Source of the DNA: Flavobacterium sp. KACC 22761
Lineage (GTDB): Bacteria > Bacteroidota > Bacteroidia > Flavobacteriales > Flavobacteriaceae
Reading direction: 5' to 3'
Length of the DNA stretch: 64,000 nt
Assembly (NCBI RefSeq): GCF_034058155.1
Contig: NZ_CP139148.1
Span: 3,782,001 to 3,846,000, forward strand
Position numbers and translations under genes: made by a program. The notes beneath the pieces are model-generated. The model saw nothing but the letters and a program-made list of their open reading frames with translations, did not search any database and was not told where the DNA came from. Below are positions 57,524 through 64,000 of this stretch, in pieces. Position 1 is the first letter of the stretch. Each line of letters begins with the position of its first letter.

Positions 57524-59848
57524 TTGAGATTTAACGAAGACATAAAAAAAATAATTTGCTTCTTTTTATTTGGTTCATTGCAGCTGTTTTCACAAAGCAG
57601 TATGCCAGTTGCGGACCAACTAGCGGAGCAACTGCATAGTCTGGATAAAAATAATTGTTCTGATTTGGTATATATCCAAACCAGCAAAAGCATTTATGAA
57701 ACAGAAGAGGATGTGTGGTTCAAGGGTTACGTTTTGGATGCGCAATATTTTGCGCCTTCACAGCGAAATAAGACATTGTTTGTTCAATTGATCGAAGACA
57801 AAACTGATAAAGTAGTTTGGGAGAAAAAGTATGAGATTGAAAATGGTTTTGTCAACGGCCATTTGTTTTTAGAAAATTCATTGTCTGAAGGAACCTACAC
57901 TTTGGCAGGCTACAGTTCCAATTCTTTTTCGGGGGCTCAGAAGGAGTTTTATGCCTTAAAGAAGTTAGAAATTGTAAAAACAATAACTCAGAAACCTGTT
58001 GCGAAAACTACTGAAAAAGATAGTGTTTTCCATTTTTCAACTTTTGCAGAAGGCGGCCGTTTGGTTTCCGGAATTCAGAGCACCTTGGCATTCAAGGCAG
58101 TGAATTCAAAAGGGCTTCCTGTAGAATTTAGCGGTACTTTGTATGAAAATGATATTCCTTTGCAGCATTTCAAAAGCATCCATGCGGGTATGGGAGCACT
58201 TGTTTTTACTCCAAACCGTGACAAAAAATACCATATAAAAATTGAAGAGCCTGCGCTTAATAAAGTTTTTCCTATTGGGGAAATTGATGCGAATGGAAAA
58301 GGACTTCAATTATTGAGCAATTCCAAAGGTGCCTTGGTCTTTAAGATTTCCCAAAGCGATGCGTTGCCGGAAGAAAAGATATATCTGCGTTTGCAGGTGA
58401 GAGGAGTGGTTTATAGTGTAGCAATAGGAATGCTCAAAAAGGATTTGATTATCAAAATTCCTTTGACTGACGTTCCACAAGGTATTGCCGAGGTGACGCT
58501 TTTTAATGAAAATGTCATGCCAGTAGCGGAAAGGCTTGTGTATGTAAATGAAGATCAGAAGCTTACCATCAAGACAATGCTTGAGAAAACCACTTATGCT
58601 GCCAGAGAACAAGTAAATGTAAAAATAAAAGCAACAGACCAAAACAATCAGCCTATAGTGGCACATTTGGGATTAAGTGTCTATGATGCTTTATATCAGA
58701 ATAAACAAGATGCAAAGAATATTCAAACGCATTATTTCTTGTCATCGCAATTGAAAGGAACTATATATGATCCGATATATTATTTTGAAGAAAAAAACAA
58801 AAACCGAGAACAAGCCTTAAATCTTTTGATGCTTACTCAAGGATGGAGAAATTATGTATGGGATGAAGAGAGTCTAAGAGAAATAGGCAATATTTTCAAA
58901 CCTATTGTTTTTGATGAGATGAAAGGAAAAGTTCAGTTGAAAAAAGCTGATTCCAAAGTAAAAAATGAATTTCTGCCAAAAGGGATTTCGGTATTTTCTG
59001 GCAAGGACGAGAATTTCAATGAATTGATAATAACAGATTCGACAGGAGTTTTCAGCATTCTTCCGACTCATTTGAAATTGGGTGACTATACCTACATGAG
59101 ATTATTAACTCCCTCAGAATCTAACTATCGTATGAATATAAAAGATTTTTCATTTGACCAAATTGATGGAAATCGTAACGCAAAAACTATTATCTATCCG
59201 ATATCTGAGATCGAGGTAAAGAAAGTTATTCCCGAAGCGGATTACCAATTTACAAGCCGTGAAGCAATAACTAAGCTTAGTGAGGTTTTGATTACTCAAA
59301 AAAAGAAAAAAACAGTGTTTCGGGATAAATACATCGGAAAGCTAGACAGCTTGGCCAGAGCACAGTATTTTACCACTGATTATGTGTGTCATAATACTTT
59401 AAATTGTCCTCTTTGGCTTTGCCACAAAGGAGAGAAAAAAAAACCGGTTGAAGGAGAAAGATATGAAACATGGAATGGCTTTAAATGGATTAATGGTGAA
59501 TGTAGCCCTTATACAATCACTTCTTATGGAAGTATCGTTTATCATTATCCTGATTTGACCGAAGCTGAACTTTTGGATATGTTCAATATTGCGATGGTGG
59601 AGGGTTATTATGGAAAGAAAGTATTTTATGAGGCAGTTTATGACAATGTAACCATAACAGATCCTCTTCCTGACTACCGTAATACTTTGTTTTGGAAGCC
59701 CGATATCATAACCAATGAACTGGGAGAAGCAACTGTATCCTTTTTTTGTTCGGATATCAGCAGTTTGTTTTTAGGAAATATCGAGGGCGTAAGCGGTGAC
59801 GGCTTGATTGGAGCCGAAAATATTCAGTTCATGGTCAAGAAGAAATGA
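57524..59848 (+). CDS. macroglobulin-like (MG2-type) exported protein
   Basis: 774 residues, start TTG at 57524 (an in-frame stop lies just upstream, and no ATG precedes the signal). Signal peptide about 8-25 (IICFFLFGSLQLFSQ). An MG2-like repeat occurs twice: VYIQTSKSIYETEEDVWFKGYVLDA at about 45-70 and LEKTTYAAREQVNVKIKATD at about 350-370. The C-terminal segment contains four Cys (YVCHNTLNCPLWLCHKG, GECSPY) and ends with ELGEATVSFFCSDISSLFLGN, a typical finish for this flavobacterial family. It may act at the cell surface in protein capture. It has no peptidase motif. Confidence 0.8.
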   Translation: MRFNEDIKKIICFFLFGSLQLFSQSSMPVADQLAEQLHSLDKNNCSDLVYIQTSKSIYETEEDVWFKGYVLDAQYFAPSQRNKTLFVQLIEDKTDKVVWEKKYEIENGFVNGHLFLENSLSEGTYTLAGYSSNSFSGAQKEFYALKKLEIVKTITQKPVAKTTEKDSVFHFSTFAEGGRLVSGIQSTLAFKAVNSKGLPVEFSGTLYENDIPLQHFKSIHAGMGALVFTPNRDKKYHIKIEEPALNKVFPIGEIDANGKGLQLLSNSKGALVFKISQSDALPEEKIYLRLQVRGVVYSVAIGMLKKDLIIKIPLTDVPQGIAEVTLFNENVMPVAERLVYVNEDQKLTIKTMLEKTTYAAREQVNVKIKATDQNNQPIVAHLGLSVYDALYQNKQDAKNIQTHYFLSSQLKGTIYDPIYYFEEKNKNREQALNLLMLTQGWRNYVWDEESLREIGNIFKPIVFDEMKGKVQLKKADSKVKNEFLPKGISVFSGKDENFNELIITDSTGVFSILPTHLKLGDYTYMRLLTPSESNYRMNIKDFSFDQIDGNRNAKTIIYPISEIEVKKVIPEADYQFTSREAITKLSEVLITQKKKKTVFRDKYIGKLDSLARAQYFTTDYVCHNTLNCPLWLCHKGEKKKPVEGERYETWNGFKWINGECSPYTITSYGSIVYHYPDLTEAELLDMFNIAMVEGYYGKKVFYEAVYDNVTITDPLPDYRNTLFWKPDIITNELGEATVSFFCSDISSLFLGNIEGVSGDGLIGAENIQFMVKKK

Positions 59849-60204
59849 GTTGGAATTTAGTTTGGATATTGAAATTAGGAATGCAGAATTGTTCTTCTTC
59901 AATATATTTCGGTTTCCAACAATGATAAGTAGAAGAATAGGTCATTTTGTTTCGCAAAAAAACTATTTGGATAGGAAATGTTGTTTCTTATCATGCTATC
60001 AGAGATTGATTCTAAATGCACAATATTAACTGGGACTTTGATTACTGTCTTCAAAAGTAGTTACTATACCCTATTAGTTTATATATACGATACCGCCTTA
60101 TTTTTGAAAGCACTATAGGAAAAATGGGTTAATACGAAATATTTTGTATCATTTCGACAATGTTATAAAAATCGGATTTAAGAGAATAATTATTTAAAAG
60201 TAAA
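59849..60204. other. 356-base gap with no supported gene
   Basis: AT-rich. Small frames on both strands are open but show no known content. It probably holds the promoter of the signal peptidase homologue. Confidence 0.5.
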
Positions 60205-61380
60205 ATGACAGCAATTAGCAGGAAGGCTTTTCTTATTATCATAATAATATCAGTATTAATATATCTTGGCTTAGTCTGGTTGGGAGTTTTTATTGTATTG
60301 CTGGTTTTGATTTTTAGCATATCAATGTTTTGTTTTGATTTAATTCTAAATCAATTCTTAAGAAAATTGGCTAAGAGAATATTTTCGATTCTATTTCTTT
60401 TATCTATTGCAGTCTTTGTAAAACTTGTTGTGATTGATATTTATAGAATTCCTAGTGGTTCAATGGAAAACGAATTATATCCAGGCGATGTCGTAGCGGT
60501 CAATAAACTGAAATACGGCCCCAGGCTGCCGCAGTCTCCATTTGAGATCCCATTGGTTAATCTTGTTTTTTACATGAATAAAAATGCCCGCTCAAGGATC
60601 AAGGAAATCTGGTGGGATTATCACAGATGGAATGGGATTACGGAAATAAAACAAGGCGATATCTTTGTTTTTAATTCGACATGGGACAAGAATTATATTA
60701 TGATCAAACGCTGTGTTGGTCTTCCAGGAGATTCCCTTGCAATAAAGAAAGGCGAGATCTACACTAATTCCACAATTTTTTTCTCTAATGAAACTGTAAA
60801 GGAAAATTGAAGTTTCCGAATCAGAGATAAAAAAAAATTATATCAGATCATGGATTCCTTGCCGATAGACGGATATCTGGATTGCGACTACAAGAAAAGA
60901 AATTTGGGAAATGCTGTTTTATCAAAACAAGAGCTTGAACTTCTGGTAAGAAGAAAAGCAATCGACTCCGTGTGCAAGATTATAGATGCATATGGAGATA
61001 TGGAAAGGCCATTACTAAAAAATTCCTCAGCAAGCAATTGGACTCTGGATGATATGGGGCCGATCATCGTCCCCAAAAAGGGAATGGTAATAAAACTGAA
61101 CCCGAAAAATCTAATGCTCTATAAATCCATTATTTGCAACATTGAAAAATGCAAATTGTCAGAGAAAGATGGTGCATATTTTATTGATGGCAAAAAAGCG
61201 CAAACCTATAAATTTATGTGCAATTATTATTTTATGATGGGAGACAACAGAAAAAGTACAATGGATTCGCGTGTATGGGGATTTTTGCCAGAATCCAATA
61301 TTATAGGCAAAGTGCAATGCGTTCTGTTTTCCAATAAAAACAGGGAATTCCAGTGGAATAGGTTTTTTAAAATGATTTAA
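60205..61380 (+). pseudogene. signal peptidase I homologue with one in-frame TGA
   Basis: The two open frames 60205-60810 and 60850-61380 are in the same phase, separated only by a TGA at 60808-60810. Read through, they form a 391-residue S26 peptidase. Helices at the N-terminus lead to box B with catalytic Ser86 (IPSGSMENEL), then box D with Lys168 (IMIKRCVGLPGDS). After an insert comes box E (YFMMGDNRKSTMDSRVWGFLP). A normal Bacteroidota LepB carries this same layout. The stop falls after KEN, before SFRIRDKKKLY, in the variable insert between boxes D and E. The TGA is one base from TGG (Trp). It could be a real nonsense mutation or a sequencing error. Confidence 0.8.
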
Positions 61381-62089
61381 TGCCGGAACACCTAAACCAT
61401 CCATGACGCAGCTATTTGTCTTTCGTGCACCGCGTCAAATTTAATTTTCTGATCGGGAATAAACGTTATTTTTGCTTCAGTCGAGCAACAATTAGAATTT
61501 ACAATTCTACAATATTTTATGATTTACCAATCATTGTAGTCAGAAGAAGTGTCCCTGTATAATTTTTGATAGTGCTAAAAACTATTATTCATATATTATC
61601 ATTTCTTTTTCTCAATTAGTCCGCTCCCATAGACAGAAAATGAATTTGTGCAAGTATCACTTGCATAAATTTATTTTATTGTATTGTATTTGTTTCCTTG
61701 TTGAATAACAGGTATTTATGCTCTTATTTGTCGTTTTGGAGTTCTCTATATTTGTTCGAGAATGATTTATGGAATAAACCAATTTTTTGCTTTAATGGAG
61801 GAGCAATTATATTTGAAAGAATTAAAGCAATAAATTCAGATAATTATGGAAACATTAAACCATTTTAAAATGAGATTTCATTTTCTGAATTTGAACAGTA
61901 CTTTTAAAAAAAAAATTATAAGTCATAATTTCTCTTCATTCAGGGTGTTCGAATCCTGTTAAAGTATCGAATGACAAATTAGAGATTTGTATTGTTTTTC
62001 ATGTAAATATATACACTTATGCAATTTAGTGCTATTTTAAAGAAAAAAAATTAAAGCAAAAATGATTCAAAGCCTTCGTATTTAGTAGC

Positions 62090-62130
62090 ATAAATAAAAA
62101 ATGGCGCCAATTGTCTTCAATTGACGCCAT
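62090..62130 (-). terminator. minus-strand terminator hairpin 3
   Basis: ATGGCGCCAATTG pairs with CAATTGACGCCAT (13 bp, one mismatch), with an A-run on the + side, so the T-run is on the minus strand. The sequence differs from hairpins 1 and 2 but it lies in the same place next to the repeat. Confidence 0.78.
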
Positions 62131-62139
62131 TTGGCTTTT

Positions 62140-62260
62140 GTGACGGGGACAGGACAAATTACAACATCATTTTTGGATGATTTGAAGAAATTGGCTTTCT
62201 ATATGTAGTGTCTGTCTTCCATTGGCTTTCTGCATTTGGTTTAGATGTCCTGTTGGGGAT
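62140..62260. repeat. dispersed repeat copy 3
   Basis: Similar to 52553-52674 over about 120 bases, with the same order of blocks (TTTTTGGATGATTTGAAG, AAATTGGCTT, TTTGGTTTAGATGTCCTG, TTGGGGAT). It has a hairpin nearby on the same side as copies 1 and 2. Confidence 0.8.
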
Positions 62261-62792
62261 TGATGCAAAAATTATAAAAACTCAATTGGTTCATGCTGTA
62301 AACTAACATACAATTCTACAAATATTAGGGAGGATTTGCGAAAGATTGTTATACTTTACTGTAGAGTTGTCTTTCTTTGGCTCTACGAATTACTGTCTGG
62401 AGTTTAAAAATAAATCTTTTTATTTTTTTATATGGTTGGATAAGTCTTCCTTATATCTTATCCAGAAGAAGTAGTTGAATGGTTAGCTAAACTTATTTAA
62501 TATTGTCATTAAAATTTTATGGTATAATAGTATCAAGTCGAGAGCAAAAATTGCCATGAGTTGGCATAAGTAGAAAACGATACTTAGACCCAATCTTGAG
62601 AGTTAAAGTTGTTGATGTTTAAATACTTGTGTCTAAAATGAATAAAATTAAAAAAAATATTGTAGCTTTAAACTGTATAAAAATGGATATTGTTTATTTC
62701 TTATTACAGCATATAAGGTTTCGCCAACATCACTGACAGACTTTAACATCTTGCACTTTGGATTTCTATTCATTTTGACATTTTACTAAATA

Positions 62793-62806
62793 TATTTACG
62801 TAAATA
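62793..62806. promoter_or_regulatory. 14-bp palindrome ahead of the third DUF1254 gene
   Basis: TATTTACGTAAATA is perfectly self-complementary and lies 61 bases before the ATG at 62868. It could be an operator; nothing similar was seen near the other two paralogues. Confidence 0.35.
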
Positions 62807-62867
62807 GTGAAGGAGAAATGATAAAATATGAAATAATAAAATTTGTAACCACTAATAAATTGCTATT

Positions 62868-64000
62868 ATGAAAAACAAGTTTATTCTTTTACTATTAATT
62901 TTGTTAAGCTCAGCCTGCACCAAAAAGACCACAGTAAATGAGTCCGAGAACACAACTGCAAGTGACACTGCAATTTCCAATTTTAAGCCCGCAAATATTC
63001 AGGAACAGATTCTATATCAGCGCGGAATAGAAGCTGCTATTTGGGGCATGCCGGCAGTAAATTTTCAGCTGATGGCTGATGCTTTTTTTAAAATCAATGG
63101 AAAAGACAATCAGGTCGTAATCTGGCCAAAACTGTTGGACTGGAAAAATCAGACTTTGACTCCAAATCCGGACGTGATTTATTTAATGCCCTTTTTCAAT
63201 ACAGAAAAAACAGGACCAGTTGTGCTTGAAATTCCGCCTGCAGATGGTGGCGTATTTAATGGAAGCATTATGACCTATTGGCAGAATTCTCTTGAAGATG
63301 TTGGTCCCGGAGGAGTTGATAAAGGCAAGGGAGGGAAATACTTATTTCTTCCTCCAGGCTATGATAGGGGTAAAATCCCGTCGGGGTATATCCCATTACA
63401 GTCAGATACTTATAGAGGTTATGCGCTGTTGAGATCCGTTTTGAAGAGCGGCAGTGCTGAGGATGTAGCCGCTGCTGTTGAGTATTCCAAACGTATAAAG
63501 GTTTATCCGTTAAGTGAGGCTTCAAAAAATCCAGCGACTGTTTTTGTGGATGCCAGCGAAAAAGTCTTTGACTCAGCTATTCCATATGATATCAGTTTTT
63601 ATGAATCCTTAAACAGAATTGTACAATCTGAGCCTTGGCTGGAAAGGGACAGGGCCCAGATTGATATTCTAAAAACGGTTGGCATACAACGAGGAAAATC
63701 TTTTAATCCTGATGCTAGAACTAAAGAGATTCTTACAGCATCAGTGAAGGCAGCGAGAGAATGGCTGAATGTCAATCTTGAGGCTATGCCTCCTTTTTAT
63801 AGAGATACACACTGGGTTTTTCCTGCGACGAAAGATTTTGCTGATAATATTAAAAATAACTATGATGTTGCTGAATCCTATCCAGTAGACAACAGGGGCC
63901 TTGTATATATGATCATTTTTTTCAGTGCCAAGCATATTGGAGAATCCCAGTATTATCTGATACAGATTGTCGATAAGCAGGGAAATGTTTTAGATGGAAA
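62868..64000 (+). CDS. DUF1254/DUF1214 lipoprotein, paralogue 3, 3' end cut by window
   Basis: An open frame of 377 codons from the ATG at 62868 to the window edge, without a stop. Signal MKNKFILLLLILLSSAC (lipobox Cys17). The DUF1254 part is plain: YQRGIEAAIWGMPAVNFQLM, NQTLTPNPDVIYLMPFF, YWQNSLEDVGPGGVDKGKGG and KYLFLPPGY, each matching paralogue 1 at the same place. The DUF1214 half would lie mostly beyond base 64000. Its codon use is AT-rich like the rest of the window, unlike paralogues 1 and 2, so the copies probably have different histories. Confidence 0.88.
   Translation, partial: MKNKFILLLLILLSSACTKKTTVNESENTTASDTAISNFKPANIQEQILYQRGIEAAIWGMPAVNFQLMADAFFKINGKDNQVVIWPKLLDWKNQTLTPNPDVIYLMPFFNTEKTGPVVLEIPPADGGVFNGSIMTYWQNSLEDVGPGGVDKGKGGKYLFLPPGYDRGKIPSGYIPLQSDTYRGYALLRSVLKSGSAEDVAAAVEYSKRIKVYPLSEASKNPATVFVDASEKVFDSAIPYDISFYESLNRIVQSEPWLERDRAQIDILKTVGIQRGKSFNPDARTKEILTASVKAAREWLNVNLEAMPPFYRDTHWVFPATKDFADNIKNNYDVAESYPVDNRGLVYMIIFFSAKHIGESQYYLIQIVDKQGNVLDG

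Larger units (their letters stand above)
61381..62867. other. 1.5-kb gene-free region with repeat copy 3
   Basis: No reading frame over 60 codons is credible. It holds the dispersed repeat copy 3, a minus-strand terminator hairpin at 62101-62130, and a 14-bp palindrome at 62793-62806. The rest is AT-rich and unexplained. Confidence 0.6.

Noticed and set aside
59808..60029. 73-codon frame overlapping the end of the macroglobulin-like gene
   Set aside because: It overlaps the real gene end in another phase and has no family likeness.
61937..61980. tRNA-like T-arm (GTTCGAATCCTG)
   Set aside because: Only the loop looks like a tRNA; the stem pairs poorly and no anticodon or acceptor stem is found upstream.
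46500..62260. The three repeats as degenerate tRNA genes
   Set aside because: On the minus strand their ends resemble a tRNA 3' half followed by a terminator, but no cloverleaf can be drawn; kept only as repeats.

Overview
The window is a chromosomal stretch from a low-GC member of the Bacteroidota, most likely a Flavobacterium or close relative. The evidence is the AT-rich sequence, the absence of Shine-Dalgarno spacing, hybrid two-component sensors carrying a Y_Y_Y domain and an AraC output, lipoprotein signals of Bacteroidota type, 6-bladed-propeller and macroglobulin-like genes, a -7 box of the TAnnTTTG type, and a family repertoire typical of plant- or soil-associated flavobacteria. No rRNA, tRNA or CRISPR array was found.

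Region 1 (1-17890, all +) is a carbohydrate-use block. It runs: a metallophosphoesterase cut by the window edge, a hybrid two-component regulator, myo-inositol oxygenase, a GH2 beta-galactosidase, a membrane acyltransferase of the NagX/HGSNAT type, a sodium:solute symporter, two GH28 pectinases and a GH51 arabinofuranosidase. Together they look like a pectin side-chain and backbone degradation locus. There is no SusC/SusD pair in view and inositol oxygenase is an unexpected member.

Region 2 (17972-32681) is a mixed chromosomal backbone. It holds two AraC-type regulators, small oxidoreductase genes, a large-subunit catalase, the two-gene NHEJ system (Ku and LigD, convergent, with a terminator hairpin spanning both stop codons), a PL14-like lyase lipoprotein, a sulfatase and a polysaccharide deacetylase. 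Region 3 (32895-38678) is a heavy-metal RND efflux operon with a DUF190 (PII-like) gene between the adaptor and the pump. Region 4 (38942-45202) holds an aldehyde dehydrogenase, a DUF1826 protein, an S41 peptidase, a YdeI-like protein and an amino-acid permease.

Region 5 (about 45321 to the end) looks like an accessory island. It opens with a ParDE toxin-antitoxin pair with a perfect palindromic operator. It then carries two C-terminal remnants of serine recombinases and three copies of a dispersed repeat, each abutting a minus-strand terminator hairpin (46.5, 52.5 and 62.1 kb). There is also a TetR/SDR/alcohol-dehydrogenase module with a clear shared TetR operator, a truncated DUF2490 gene, three DUF1254/DUF1214 lipoproteins (two of them visibly GC-richer than their surroundings), a truncated propeller gene, a thioredoxin-like lipoprotein, a macroglobulin-like protein, and a signal peptidase I homologue interrupted by one in-frame TGA.

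The most promising new material is (a) the repeat/recombinase-scar family of the island, (b) the DUF1254 cluster, (c) a 28-bp composite DNA motif found twice in intergenic DNA 13.5 kb apart, and (d) the clear regulatory palindromes. No complete, self-evidently new defence or mobile system was found.
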